DNA of 64,000 nucleotides from Sphingomonas hylomeconis (GTDB lineage: Bacteria > Pseudomonadota > Alphaproteobacteria > Sphingomonadales > Sphingomonadaceae). Every line of letters begins with the position of its first letter. The first letter of the stretch is position 1. Below, piece by piece: positions 50,486-59,881 of the stretch. The position numbers were made by a program, and so were the translations under genes. The stretch spans positions 372,001 to 436,000 of the forward strand of contig NZ_JANQBK010000001.1 in assembly GCF_025370105.1 (NCBI RefSeq), given 5' to 3'. Below the pieces are notes generated by a model. The model was not told where the DNA came from. It was given only the letters and a program-made list of their open reading frames with translations, and did no database searches.

Positions 50486-51016
50486 CTATTGAGCCGGCGC
50501 GATCGGCGGGGGTGCCAGCGGGATGACCAGCCCGGCGACGACGAAATAGGCCGTGTCCACCCGGGCCGCGATCGCCTGGTTCAGCCGTCCGGCGGCATCG
50601 CGAAAGCTGCGGCCGAGCGGATGATCGGGTACGATCCCCATGCCCACTTCGTTGCTGACGATCGCCAGCGGCAACGGCGTGGTGTCGATCGCTGAGAGCA
50701 GCGCCTGCGTCGCCGCGTCGATATCGTGCCCGCCGAGCATCAGGTTGGACAACCACAGCGTCAGGCAGTCGACCAGGATCGCGCCGCCGGTCACCGTCGC
50801 GATCGCCTCGGGCAGCGCGAGCGGGCATTCCGTCGTGCGCCAGCGCGGGCCGCGATCGGCGCGGTGGTGGGCGATGCGCTCGGTCATCTCGTCGTCGAAT
50901 GCCTGCGCGGTGGCGATATAGGTCAGCGCGCCGGGGCAGGCTTCCACCGTCGCCTGCGCCAGCCGGCTCTTGCCCGAGCGCGCACCGCCCAGGAACAACG
51001 TCTTGGAAACCAACAT
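50486..51016 (-). CDS. cobU: bifunctional adenosylcobinamide kinase / guanylyltransferase
   Basis: A 176-residue enzyme of the cobalamin nucleotide-loop pathway. It phosphorylates adenosylcobinamide and transfers GMP to it. The P-loop GGARSGKSRLAQ stands at the N-terminus, with a family TLWLSNLMLGG segment and VSNEVGMGIVPDHPLGRSFRD. The ATG at 51016 follows GAGGGCAAG and gives the usual start. It diverges from the riboswitch-led cobalamin operon, so it is not under that switch, although its promoter must lie in the same 40 bases. Confidence 0.95.
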   Translation of the reverse strand: MLVSKTLFLGGARSGKSRLAQATVEACPGALTYIATAQAFDDEMTERIAHHRADRGPRWRTTECPLALPEAIATVTGGAILVDCLTLWLSNLMLGGHDIDAATQALLSAIDTTPLPLAIVSNEVGMGIVPDHPLGRSFRDAAGRLNQAIAARVDTAYFVVAGLVIPLAPPPIAPAQ

Positions 51017-51055
51017 CTTGCCCTCGGTCAACCGCCGCTCTATGGGCGCGATTGC

Positions 51056-51231
51056 GACAGGTTTCCAGTGATGGAATGAAAAGGGAACCCGGAAGCGAGC
51101 GTCATGTTCGTCATCCGGGGCTGTCCCCGCAACTGTGACCGGCGAGTCTTGCCCCTTTGCGTGCCACTGGATCTTCGGATCCGGGAAGGCCGGGCAAGGC
51201 GATGAACCGGGAGCCAGGAGACCTGCCTGTC
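51056..51231 (+). promoter_or_regulatory. cobalamin (AdoCbl) riboswitch
   Basis: Leader RNA that binds adenosylcobalamin and represses the operon. P1 is GACAGG (51056-51061) paired with CCTGTC (51226-51231). The core contains GGGAACCCGG, GGGGCTGTCCCCGCAACTGTGA (conserved L4/J region) and the B12 box GCCAGGAGACCTGCC (51213-51227). The expression platform lies in the next 146 bases before btuB. I saw no classical T-run terminator there, so translational control of btuB is more likely. Confidence 0.95.
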
Positions 51232-51377
51232 GCGGTTGTCCTTCGTGCGGACGGGGTGTTCCGGGCGATCGAGGTTTTTCCTCGCGTGACGACGTCGTTG
51301 GGGTCGTGCGCGATGGAAAGCTGTTTTCCTTGGCCAATCGTCACGTGCGTCCCCGCTCATTGCCAAGGGGAAACCAC

Positions 51378-53315
51378 GTGAAGACCTATACCACTTTCTT
51401 GCTGCTGCCGTGCCTCGTCGCGGCGCTGCCCGCATCCGCGCAGACCGCGCAGTCGACTGACGGCCTCACGCAAGTTGCCGATGCGGGCGCCGACGTGATC
51501 GTCACCGCCAACCGCGACGCGCGGCCCGCCGCGACCGTCGGCCAGGCGGTGACCGTGCTCGATACCGCCACGATCACCGAACGTCAGGCTTCCGTCGTCT
51601 CCGATCTGCTGCGCCAGACGCCGGGCGTCACGGTTACCCGCAATGGCGGCGTCGGCACGGCGACCTCGGTGAACATCCGTGGCGCGGAAAGCGATCAGAC
51701 CGTCGCGCTGATCGACGGCATCAAGTTGAACGACCCGTCCTCGCCCGGTGGCGGCTTCAACTTCGGCGGCCTGCTGATCGGCAATATCGCGCGCATCGAA
51801 GTGCTGCGCGGGGCGCAGTCGGTGCTGTGGGGCAGCCAGGCAATCGGCGGCGTGGTCAATCTGATCACGCGCCAGCCGACCGAGCAGATCGCGGTCAACG
51901 CGCGCGCCGAGGGCGGCTCGTTCGGCACGGGCCAGGGCTTCGCCAACGTCTCGGGCAAGGTTGGGCCGGTCTCGGCCAGCGTCGGCGGCGGTTACTACAC
52001 GACCGACGGCATCTCGACCTATGCGCTCGGGCGGGAAAAGGATGGCTTCCGCAACTATGGCGCCAATGGCAGCCTGGGGATCGCGTTGGCCGAGAACATC
52101 TCGGTCGACCTGCGCGGCTTCTATACCAACGGGCGCACCGATATCGATGGCTTCCCGCCGCCCAATTTCACGTTCGGCGATACGCGCGAATATGGCGAGA
52201 GCGAGCAGTGGATCGGCTATGCCGGGCTCAACGCAGCTTTGTTCGACGGCAAGTTTCGCAACCGCATCGGCTTCGCCCACACCGATTCCGATCGCCGCAA
52301 CATCGATCCTGATGGCACGCCGACCGAGACGTTCCGCGGCATCGGTCGCAACGACCGGCTGGAATATCAGGGTGTGGTGGATCTGAGCGACGCGATCTTC
52401 GCCACGTTCGGGGCAGAGCGCGAAGTCTCGCGTTTTTCCACCTCGAGCTATGGCGGGCCGGTGACCAAGGGGCGTGCGCGGCTGTCCAGCGTCTACGGGC
52501 AGGTGGCGGTGACGCCGATCGCCGGCTTCACCGCGACCGGCGGCGTGCGTCACGACGATCACAGCAAGTTCGGTGGCGAGACGACCTTTTCGGGCAGCGG
52601 CGTCTATTCGCCCAACGGCGGCGCAACGGCGTTTCGCGCCAGCTATTCCGAGGGATTCAAGGCGCCGACCTTGTATCAGCAGCAGAGCGAATACGGGAAC
52701 GAGCGGCTCACGCCGGAGCGGTCACGCGGCTGGGATGCGGGCGTGACGCAACGGGCGTTGGGCGGCGCGATCGAAGCGAGCGCGACATGGTTTCATCGCA
52801 ATTCGCGCGATCTGATCACGTTCGTCTCGTGCCCGGCAGTGGCAACGACAGGGATCTGCGTCGGCCGGCCGAACGGCACATACGACAATATCGCCCGCAC
52901 CCGTGCGCAGGGGCTGGAACTCTCGCTGCTGCTCAAGCCCGTCGAGGCGCTGACGTTCAGCGCCAGCTATACCTATCTCGATGCCACCAACCGCTCCGCC
53001 GGCACCGCCAATTTCGGGCGTGATCTGGCGCGGCGGCCGGGCGACAACGTGGCGGTGAACCTGGACTATAAATGGCCGTTCGGGCTCAAGACCGGTGCCA
53101 CCGTCACCGCGATCGGCGATAGCTTCGACAATGCCTCGAACGCGCGGCGGCTCGATGGCTACGTGCTGACCGATCTGCGCGCGGCCTTCCCGATCGGCGA
53201 CCATTTCGAGGTCTATGGTCGCGTCGAGAACGTGTTCGATGCGCGCTACCAGACGATCTATACTTATGGTCAGCCGGGCCGTGCGGCGTTCGGCGGCGTG
53301 CGGTTGACCTATTGA
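51378..53315 (+). CDS. btuB: TonB-dependent vitamin B12 receptor
   Basis: Outer-membrane receptor for cobalamin and other corrinoids, 645 residues. A signal peptide (MKTYTTFLLLPCLVAALPASAQ) is followed by ADVIVTANRDARPAATV at the plug start and SVNIRGAESDQTVALIDGIKLNDPSSPGG, LRGAQSVLWGSQAIGGVVNL, which are BtuB-like. The C-terminal strand ends GGVRLTY. The start is a GTG with AAGGGGAAA before it. It is the first gene after the cobalamin riboswitch, which fits repression by cobalamin. Its stop overlaps the next start (TGATG). Confidence 0.95.
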   Translation: MKTYTTFLLLPCLVAALPASAQTAQSTDGLTQVADAGADVIVTANRDARPAATVGQAVTVLDTATITERQASVVSDLLRQTPGVTVTRNGGVGTATSVNIRGAESDQTVALIDGIKLNDPSSPGGGFNFGGLLIGNIARIEVLRGAQSVLWGSQAIGGVVNLITRQPTEQIAVNARAEGGSFGTGQGFANVSGKVGPVSASVGGGYYTTDGISTYALGREKDGFRNYGANGSLGIALAENISVDLRGFYTNGRTDIDGFPPPNFTFGDTREYGESEQWIGYAGLNAALFDGKFRNRIGFAHTDSDRRNIDPDGTPTETFRGIGRNDRLEYQGVVDLSDAIFATFGAEREVSRFSTSSYGGPVTKGRARLSSVYGQVAVTPIAGFTATGGVRHDDHSKFGGETTFSGSGVYSPNGGATAFRASYSEGFKAPTLYQQQSEYGNERLTPERSRGWDAGVTQRALGGAIEASATWFHRNSRDLITFVSCPAVATTGICVGRPNGTYDNIARTRAQGLELSLLLKPVEALTFSASYTYLDATNRSAGTANFGRDLARRPGDNVAVNLDYKWPFGLKTGATVTAIGDSFDNASNARRLDGYVLTDLRAAFPIGDHFEVYGRVENVFDARYQTIYTYGQPGRAAFGGVRLTY

Positions 53316-54292
53316 TGGACGACGCCCTCGCCATTTTCAGCGCACATGGCGGTCGCCTGGCCGCCGCGCGCGCCGTCTATGGCGAGGGCGACTGGATCGA
53401 CCTGTCGACCGGCATCGCGCCTTGGGCGTGGCCGGTCGGCGATCTGCCGATGGGCTGGGACAGGTTGCCCGAACCGGGCGAGATCGCCGCGCTGGAAGTC
53501 GCGGCCGCGCAGGCATTCGGCGTTGCCGAAGCGCGCCACGTCGTGGCGGTGCCGGGCACCGATCTCGCCATGCGGCTCTTGGCGCCGCTGCTCGACGCAG
53601 CGCGACCGGCGGTGATCGTGCCGGGCTATAGCGGCCACCGCGCTGCTTGGCCGAATGCCGAGCCCATCTTTGCTCCCATCGCTGGAAGGGAGGGGAGCCC
53701 TTATGACCTGCTCGTCCTGGCCAGCCCGGCCAATCCCGATGGTCGCGTGACCGACCCGGCAATGCTGCGCGGCCTGTCGGACCAGACGACCGTCATCGTC
53801 GACGAAGCCTATGCGGATCCCATGCCCGGCCTTGCGCCTCACGGATCCGACCGCCTCGTCATCCTGCGTTCGTTCGGCAAGTTTTACGGTCTGCCCGGTG
53901 TCCGGCTGGGCTTCGTGATCGCCGCGGACGCCCTCGTGCCGCGCCTGCGCGCCACGCTCGGTGACTGGCCGATTTCCAGCGCCGCCGTCGCGATCGGCAG
54001 TGCGGCCTATCGCGATGCCGTGTGGCGGCGCGCGCAGCAGGCGCGGATCGATGAAACGGGCGTCCTGCTCGATGCCGTGCTGGCCGATGCCGGCCTGGCG
54101 GTCGTCGGCCGGGCGCCGTTGTTCCGCCTGATCGACTGCGACCCCGCCAGCGCGCTTTTCGCGCACCTTGCGCACCATGCTATCCTGACCCGGCCGTTCG
54201 CCGACCAGCCGACGCGCCTGCGCCTCGGCCTGCCGCGCGGCGCCGGCGCGCTGGCCCGGCTTGCCGCTGCCCTCGAGGAGTTCGTCCGATGA
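53315..54292 (+). CDS. cobC: threonine-phosphate decarboxylase-like PLP enzyme
   Basis: A 325-residue PLP enzyme of the CobC/CobD type (aminotransferase fold I). It probably decarboxylates threonine phosphate to aminopropanol phosphate for the cobalamin side chain. The PLP Lys is in LRSFGKFYGLPGVRLGF, and VVAVPGTDLAMRLL and LVLASPANPDGRVTDP are family blocks. The ATG shares one base with the btuB stop and the gene overlaps cobO by 4 bases. Naming follows the aerobic-pathway use of cobC for this enzyme; cobD is used in other species. Confidence 0.9.
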   Translation: MDDALAIFSAHGGRLAAARAVYGEGDWIDLSTGIAPWAWPVGDLPMGWDRLPEPGEIAALEVAAAQAFGVAEARHVVAVPGTDLAMRLLAPLLDAARPAVIVPGYSGHRAAWPNAEPIFAPIAGREGSPYDLLVLASPANPDGRVTDPAMLRGLSDQTTVIVDEAYADPMPGLAPHGSDRLVILRSFGKFYGLPGVRLGFVIAADALVPRLRATLGDWPISSAAVAIGSAAYRDAVWRRAQQARIDETGVLLDAVLADAGLAVVGRAPLFRLIDCDPASALFAHLAHHAILTRPFADQPTRLRLGLPRGAGALARLAAALEEFVR

Positions 54293-54891
54293 CTGAAGAC
54301 TATGACCGTCACAACGCCCGGATGAGACGCATGGCCGAGGCGCGCGCCAAGATGCAGGCGCGCCGCACGCTCGAGCGCGGGCTGCTGATCGTCCATACCG
54401 GCAACGGCAAGGGCAAGTCCTCGTCCGCCTTCGGCATGGCGATCCGCAGCATCGGCTGGGGCATGAAGGTTGCCATCCTGCAATATGTGAAGGGCAAGTG
54501 GGAGACGGGCGAGCGCAACTTCTTCGAGGCCTATCCCGATCTCGCCACGTTCGAGGTGATGGGGCAGGGCTTCACCTGGGACACGCAGGATCGCGCGCAG
54601 GATATCGCCGCGGCGCGCGCGGCGTGGGAACGGTCGAAGGAGATGATCCTCGATCCGGCGATCGATTTCGTGATCCTCGACGAGCTCAATATCGTGCTGC
54701 GCGATGACACATTGCCGATCGCCGAGATCGTCGCGTTCCTGAACGAGCGTCCGCTGACCAAGCATATCTGCATTACCGGGCGCGGCGCCAAGCCGGAACT
54801 GCTCGAGATCGCCGATCTGGTGACCGATTTCACTGAGGTGAAACATCCGTACAAGGCCGGCTTCAAGGCGCAGAAGGGCGTGGAGTTTTGA
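54289..54891 (+). CDS. cobO: cob(I)yrinic acid a,c-diamide adenosyltransferase
   Basis: A 200-residue ATP:corrinoid adenosyltransferase of the CobA/CobO type that attaches the adenosyl ligand. The P-loop is VHTGNGKGKSSSAFGMAIRSIGWG, followed by VLQYVKGKWETGERNFFE. The start overlaps cobC (ATGA). It ends just before a palindromic repeat that separates it from btuF. Confidence 0.95.
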   Translation: MTEDYDRHNARMRRMAEARAKMQARRTLERGLLIVHTGNGKGKSSSAFGMAIRSIGWGMKVAILQYVKGKWETGERNFFEAYPDLATFEVMGQGFTWDTQDRAQDIAAARAAWERSKEMILDPAIDFVILDELNIVLRDDTLPIAEIVAFLNERPLTKHICITGRGAKPELLEIADLVTDFTEVKHPYKAGFKAQKGVEF

Positions 54892-54902
54892 CCCCCCCCG
54901 AC

Positions 54903-54998
54903 CGTCACCCCGCACTTGGTCCGGGGTCCAACGTGCCGCAAATGCAACGGCTGCGATTCATGCGGCGCGTTGGACCCCGGACCAAGTCCGGGGTGACG
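54903..54998. repeat. long inverted repeat at the btuF 5' end
   Basis: Arms 54903-54940 and 54961-54998 match as inverted copies at 36 of 38 positions around a 20-base centre. The core CACCCCGxACTTGGTCCGGGG and its complement are of the common alphaproteobacterial intergenic type. It begins 11 bases after the cobO stop and runs across the 5' end of the btuF open frame. The frame is open through the whole element. Confidence 0.88.
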
Positions 54999-55799
54999 AG
55001 GGTGGTTGTGGCGGCGCTCACGCCCCTCCTTATCTCCGCCGCCCCGCCCCGCCCGCCGCGCATCGTGTCGATCAACCCGTGCATCGACGCCGTGTTGATG
55101 CAGGTCGCCGATCCGGCGCAGATTGCGGGGATCAGCCATTATTCGCAGGATGCCCGCGCTACCTCGATCCCGCTCGCGCAAGCACGCCGCTTCCACGCGA
55201 CATCGGGGACGGCGGAAGAGGTCGTCGCGCTCGCGCCCGATGTGGTTATCACAGGACCACATGTCGAACCGGCGACGATCGCCGCGCTCAAGCGCATGCA
55301 TATCGCGCTGGTGCAATATCCGGTGCCGGAATCGGTCGCCGAGAGCGCCGCACAGGTGCGCGCGATCGCCGCGCTGGCGGGTCATGCCGACCGCGGCGGC
55401 ATGCTGGCGGGGCGGATCGCGGCGGCGGCGCAGCCGTCGCGCGCGACGCCGCTGCCGGCGCTGATCTGGCAATCGGGCGGGCTGGTGCCGGGGGCCGGCA
55501 CGCTGTCGGACGATCTGCTGCGCCGCGCCGGCTTCCGCAACATGAGCGCAACCTATGGGCTCAAGCAATGGGATGTACTGCCGCTCGAATATCTCATCGC
55601 CAATCCACCGCGGGTGCTCCTCTCGGTCGGCGCCGCGGAGGTCGGCGAGGATCGCCTGACCTCGCACCCCGCCGTCCGGCGGCTCGGGCAGCGCATCACG
55701 ATCGCGCCTTATCCGGTGCGGCTGATGAATTGCGGTGGCCCGACGATCATCGCCGCGATGACGCGGTTGAAGCAGGTACGACGGGCATTCGGATCATGA
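54993..55799 (+). CDS. btuF: corrinoid ABC transporter substrate-binding protein
   Basis: Periplasmic binding protein for cobalamin or cobinamide, 268 residues from GTG 54993. With that start the product has a short signal peptide (MTRVVVAALTPLLISAAPP) and then RIVSINPCIDAVLMQVADPAQIAGISHYS, the typical start of a BtuF/TroA-like fold. The same frame is open back to a TTG at 54888 that overlaps the cobO stop; that reading adds 35 residues coded by the inverted repeat and would bury the signal. The true start therefore needs proof. It overlaps btuC by 4 bases. Confidence 0.87.
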   Translation: MTRVVVAALTPLLISAAPPRPPRIVSINPCIDAVLMQVADPAQIAGISHYSQDARATSIPLAQARRFHATSGTAEEVVALAPDVVITGPHVEPATIAALKRMHIALVQYPVPESVAESAAQVRAIAALAGHADRGGMLAGRIAAAAQPSRATPLPALIWQSGGLVPGAGTLSDDLLRRAGFRNMSATYGLKQWDVLPLEYLIANPPRVLLSVGAAEVGEDRLTSHPAVRRLGQRITIAPYPVRLMNCGGPTIIAAMTRLKQVRRAFGS

Positions 55800-56758
55800 C
55801 GCGATTGAATTTGGGGTTGCTCGTCGCGCTGCTGCTGGCGGCGTGCCTGTCGGTCGCGGCGGGCAAAGTGTGGGTGCCGCTCGACGCGTGGAGCGCGGCC
55901 GATCCGCGCTCGATCATCATCGTCGAATTGCGCCTGCCGCGGATGATACTGGGCATGCTCGTCGGGGCCGCGCTCGGCCTGTCCGGCGCCGTGATGCAGG
56001 GCTATCTGCGCAATCCGCTGGCTGATCCCGGGCTGTTCGGCGTGTCCGCCGGCGCGGCGTTCGGCGCGGTGCTCGCCCTCTATTTCGGCTATGCCGCGCA
56101 GATCTGGCTGCTGCCCGCATTCGCGCTGGCCGGCGCGGCGGGCACGATGGGCCTGCTTGCCGTGATCGCCGGGCGCTCTGGCAGCCTGATCCTGTTCACG
56201 CTGGCGGGCATGATCCTGACCAGCATCGCCGGCTCGCTCACCTCGCTGGCGATCAGCCTCGCCCCGACGCCATTCGTCTCGTCGCAGATCGTCACCTGGC
56301 TGCTCGGCGCATTGACCGATCGTAGCTGGGACGACGTCAAAGTCGCGCTGCCGCTGATTCTCTTGGGCGGGGCGATCCTCGCCACCACCGGACGCTCGCT
56401 CGACGCGCTGACCTTGGGCGAGCAGGCGGCGCGCTCGATGGGCGTCGACCCACGCCGGCTGCAGCTCGCGGTGATCGCCGGCATCGCGCTGACGGTCGGC
56501 GCGTCGGTCGCCTCCGCTGGAGTGATCGGCTTTGTCGGCCTGATCGTGCCGCACATGGTGCGCCCGCTGGCCGGCAACCGGCCGTCGGCGATCCTGCTGC
56601 CATCGGCACTCGGCGGCGCGCTGCTACTGACCCTCGCCGACAGCCTGGTGCGGCTCGCGCCGACGGTCAGCGAGCTCAGACTCGGCATCGCCATGTCGAT
56701 GCTCGGCGGGCCGTTCTTCCTCTATCTGTTGCTGCGCATGCGAAGGAAACTGGCATGA
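55796..56758 (+). CDS. btuC: corrinoid ABC transporter permease (FecCD family)
   Basis: Inner-membrane permease of 320 residues, with about nine or ten hydrophobic segments. FecCD blocks are LRLPRMILGMLVGAALGLSGAVMQGYLRNPLADPGLFGVSAGAAFGAVLAL and GFVGLIVPHMVRPLAGN, the latter containing the loop that contacts the ATPase. The start overlaps btuF (ATGA) and the stop overlaps btuD. Confidence 0.95.
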   Translation: MTRLNLGLLVALLLAACLSVAAGKVWVPLDAWSAADPRSIIIVELRLPRMILGMLVGAALGLSGAVMQGYLRNPLADPGLFGVSAGAAFGAVLALYFGYAAQIWLLPAFALAGAAGTMGLLAVIAGRSGSLILFTLAGMILTSIAGSLTSLAISLAPTPFVSSQIVTWLLGALTDRSWDDVKVALPLILLGGAILATTGRSLDALTLGEQAARSMGVDPRRLQLAVIAGIALTVGASVASAGVIGFVGLIVPHMVRPLAGNRPSAILLPSALGGALLLTLADSLVRLAPTVSELRLGIAMSMLGGPFFLYLLLRMRRKLA

Positions 56759-57525
56759 GCATCCTCGCTGTCGACCATCTCGGCCTGACGCTTGGCGGCA
56801 ATGTCGTGCTTGACGACGTACGCTATGCGTTCCGCCCCGGCCGTGTGACGACGTTGCTGGGCGCCAACGGGGCGGGCAAGAGCAGCCTGCTCGCCTGCCT
56901 TGCCGCGCTGCGCGTGCCGACCCGCGGCGTGGCAACGCTGGACGGCGGCGATGTCCAGACACTCGATCGCCGCGCGCGCGCGCGCGCGATCGGGCTGCTG
57001 CCGCAGGCAGCGGACGTGCATTGGGACATCGACGTGGCGACGCTGGTCGGGCTCGGCCGGCTACCGCATACCGGGCGCTGGAGCATGACCGCGGCCGACC
57101 GCGCGGCGGTCGATCAGGCGCTTGCCGCGACCGACATGACTGTGCTGGCCGGACGCAGCGTCGAGCGCCTGTCGGGCGGCGAGCGCGGCCGTGCCCTGCT
57201 CGCGCGCGTGCTCGCCGGCCAGCCCGACTGGCTGCTGGCCGATGAACCGCTGGCCAATCTGGATCCGGCGCACCAGCTCGACGTGCTCGCGCGGCTGCGC
57301 GACGTGGCGGCGGGCGGCAGCGGCGTGATCCTGGTGCTGCATGACCTGCACCTCGCGTCGCGCGTCGCGGACGATGCGGTGTTGCTGAAGGACGGACGCG
57401 TGGTCGCCGCCGGCCCCGCCAGCACCGTGCTGACGGCGCCGCTGATCGCTGAGGCGTATGGTGTGGAGGTCGAAATCGGCGTCACCCCGGCCGGCCACCG
57501 CTTCATCCTGCCGATCGGGCGGTGA
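56755..57525 (+). CDS. btuD: corrinoid ABC transporter ATP-binding protein
   Basis: A 256-residue ABC ATPase for the BtuCF permease. Walker A is GANGAGKSSLLA, the signature is RLSGGERGRALLARVLA, and Walker B with D-loop is WLLADEPLANLDP. It overlaps btuC (ATGA) and cbiB (GTGA), within the cobalamin operon. Confidence 0.95.
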   Translation: MSILAVDHLGLTLGGNVVLDDVRYAFRPGRVTTLLGANGAGKSSLLACLAALRVPTRGVATLDGGDVQTLDRRARARAIGLLPQAADVHWDIDVATLVGLGRLPHTGRWSMTAADRAAVDQALAATDMTVLAGRSVERLSGGERGRALLARVLAGQPDWLLADEPLANLDPAHQLDVLARLRDVAAGGSGVILVLHDLHLASRVADDAVLLKDGRVVAAGPASTVLTAPLIAEAYGVEVEIGVTPAGHRFILPIGR

Positions 57526-58433
57526 CTTATGCCGCGGTCCTGCTGGCCATGCTGATTGCCGAGGCAGCGTTCGGCTATCCGCGCCGCTGGCGGCATCCGG
57601 TGATGGCCGTGGGGCGCCTGATCGACGCGGCCGAACGGCGCTGGAACGGCGGCAACGCCGTGCGCCAGCGATTCGCCGGCATGGCGTTGCTCGGGGTGTT
57701 GGTCGCGCTGTCCGCGTTGATCGGGGGCGTGATCGAGCGCGTGGCAGGCGATGGCTGGGGCATATTGGCTGTCATTGCGATCGGCACCACCGGGCTCGCG
57801 CAGCGCAGCCTGCACGATCATGTTGCGGCGGTGCTGCGTCCGCTCATGGCGGGGGATCTGCCGACCGCGCGCGGGGCGGTCGCGATGATCGTCGGGCGCG
57901 ATACGGCAGCGCTCGATGAGGCCGGGGTCACTACCGCCGCGATCGAAAGCCTGGCAGAGAGCTTTTGCGACGGCGTGGTCGCGCCGGCCTTCTGGTTCCT
58001 GCTCGCCGGCCTGCCCGGATTGTTCGCCTGCAAGGCGATCAACACCGCGGATTCGATGGTCGGCCACCGCACGCCGCGGCTGCGCTGGTTCGGCTGGGCA
58101 TCCGCACGCGCCGACGACGTCGTGAACTGGTTGCCCGCGCGAGTGTCGGGCGGGCTGATCAGCCTGGCCGGGCGCCGGGGCTGGCGCACCATGCTGCGTG
58201 ATGCGGGGGCTCATGCCTCGCCCAATGGCGGCTGGCCCGAAGCGGCGATGGCCGGCGCGCTGGACCGGCAGCTGGGCGGCATGGTGCGGTACGACGGCGA
58301 ACCGGCGTATCGCGCCGTGCTCGGCCGCGGCGCGCCACCCGATGCCGCCGATCTCGCCCGCGCGCTCGGCGTGTATCGCGGGGCCTGCCTGCTATTGTGG
58401 GTGCTGGTAGGGATGCTCGCATGGCTGCTGTGA
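57522..58433 (+). CDS. cbiB: adenosylcobinamide-phosphate synthase
   Basis: Inner-membrane enzyme of 303 residues that joins aminopropanol (or its phosphate) to adenosylcobyric acid; called CobD in the aerobic pathway. Family blocks are WRHPVMAVGRLIDAAERRWN, GRDTAALDEAGVTTAAIESLAESFCDGVVAPAFWF and INTADSMVGHRTPRLRWFGWASARADDVVNWLPAR. The GTG start overlaps btuD and the gene overlaps cobQ. Confidence 0.93.
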   Translation: MTYAAVLLAMLIAEAAFGYPRRWRHPVMAVGRLIDAAERRWNGGNAVRQRFAGMALLGVLVALSALIGGVIERVAGDGWGILAVIAIGTTGLAQRSLHDHVAAVLRPLMAGDLPTARGAVAMIVGRDTAALDEAGVTTAAIESLAESFCDGVVAPAFWFLLAGLPGLFACKAINTADSMVGHRTPRLRWFGWASARADDVVNWLPARVSGGLISLAGRRGWRTMLRDAGAHASPNGGWPEAAMAGALDRQLGGMVRYDGEPAYRAVLGRGAPPDAADLARALGVYRGACLLLWVLVGMLAWLL

Positions 58434-59881
58434 TGTTGCAGGGAACGGGATCGGACGTCGGCAAATCGGTGCTGGTCGCCGGCTTGTGCCGGGTGTTCGC
58501 CAATCGCGGTCTGCGCGTGCGCCCGTTCAAGCCGCAGAACATGTCGAACAATGCCGCAGTGACCGCCGATGGCGGCGAGATCGGGCGCGCGCAGGCGCTG
58601 CAGGCGATCGCCTGCCGCACGGCGCCGCATGTCGACATGAACCCGGTGCTGCTCAAGCCGCAGAGCGACCGCACCGCGCAACTCGTGGTCGGCGGGCGGG
58701 CCCGGGGCACGATGGCGGCGGGCGATTTCTGGCGGCGCAAGCCGGATTTGCTGGGCGAGGTGCTCGGCGCCTATCATCGCCTGTCGGCTGAGGCGGATAT
58801 CGTCGTGGTCGAGGGGGCGGGCTCTCCCGCCGAGATCAACCTGCGCCGCAGCGACATCGCCAATATGGGTTTTGCGCGTGCGGCAGACGTGCCGGTGGTG
58901 CTGGTCGGCGATATCGATCGCGGCGGGGTGATCGCTGCGCTGGTCGGCACCCAGGCAGTGATCGATCCAGCCGATGCGGCGATGATCCGCGGCTTCATCA
59001 TCAACAAGTTTCGCGGCGATCCGGCCCTGTTCGATGACGGGCTGCTGGCGATCGCCGAGCGCACCGGCTGGTGCAGCATCGGCGTGGTGCCGTGGCTGGC
59101 CGATGCGGCGCGGCTGCCGGCGGAAGATGCGGTTGCACTGGGCCGCGACGCCGGGGGCGGCGCGGGGCCGCTGATCGCGGTGCCGATGCTCAGCCGGATC
59201 GCCAATTTCGACGATTTCGACGCGCTGGCGCACGAGCCCGGCGTCCGGCTGACCATGATCCCGCCGGGGCAACCGCTGCCCGGTGATGCCGCGCTCGTCA
59301 TCCTGCCCGGCACCAAGGCGACGATCGCCGATCTCGCGTTCCTGCGCGCGCAGGGCTGGGACGGGGATCTCGCCGCGCATGTTCGCCGCGGCGGGCGCAT
59401 GCTCGGCATTTGCGGCGGGTATCAGATGCTCGGGCGGACGATCGCCGACCCGGCGGGGATCGAGGGGGTGGCCGGCACGGTCGCCGGGCTCGACCTGCTG
59501 CCGATCGACACGGTGATCGCCGGCGACAAGACGACGCGCCCGATCGAGGGGCGGTTTGTCGCCGGCGAGGCGGGCTTCGGCGGCTACGAAATCCATGCCG
59601 GCGTCACGACGGTCGATCCCGGGGCGCCGCCGCTGTTGCGCTTCGCCGACGGTACGTTCGACGGCGCCAGCGCGCGCGACGGGCGGATCGCCGGCTGCTA
59701 TGTCCACGGCCTGTTCGACCGCGCCGAGGCGCGCGCGCACCTGATCGCGACCCTGGGCGCCGCCTCGGACGGAACCGAGCGTCGCGAAGAGATCGATCAC
59801 GCGCTCGATGCCATCGCTGCGACGCTCGAAGACGTGCTGGATATCGACGCCATTCTCACGATTGCCGGACAAACGACATGA
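58421..59881 (+). CDS. cobQ: cobyric acid synthase
   Basis: Glutamine-dependent amidotransferase of 486 residues that amidates adenosylcobyrinic a,c-diamide to cobyric acid. The N-terminal P-loop is MLQGTGSDVGKSVLVAGLCR. The C-terminal class I glutaminase has the nucleophile Cys in LGICGGYQMLGRT and the His in GCYVHGLFD. The ATG at 58421 overlaps cbiB by 13 bases; an ATG at 58433 sharing TGATG with the stop is the alternative. Confidence 0.94.
   Translation: MAAVMLQGTGSDVGKSVLVAGLCRVFANRGLRVRPFKPQNMSNNAAVTADGGEIGRAQALQAIACRTAPHVDMNPVLLKPQSDRTAQLVVGGRARGTMAAGDFWRRKPDLLGEVLGAYHRLSAEADIVVVEGAGSPAEINLRRSDIANMGFARAADVPVVLVGDIDRGGVIAALVGTQAVIDPADAAMIRGFIINKFRGDPALFDDGLLAIAERTGWCSIGVVPWLADAARLPAEDAVALGRDAGGGAGPLIAVPMLSRIANFDDFDALAHEPGVRLTMIPPGQPLPGDAALVILPGTKATIADLAFLRAQGWDGDLAAHVRRGGRMLGICGGYQMLGRTIADPAGIEGVAGTVAGLDLLPIDTVIAGDKTTRPIEGRFVAGEAGFGGYEIHAGVTTVDPGAPPLLRFADGTFDGASARDGRIAGCYVHGLFDRAEARAHLIATLGAASDGTERREEIDHALDAIAATLEDVLDIDAILTIAGQTT

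Noticed and set aside
51269..51284. CGAGGTTTTTCCTCG hairpin in the btuB leader as a riboswitch terminator
   Set aside because: The T-run is in the loop and not after the stem, and the stem is only five bases, so it would not end transcription.
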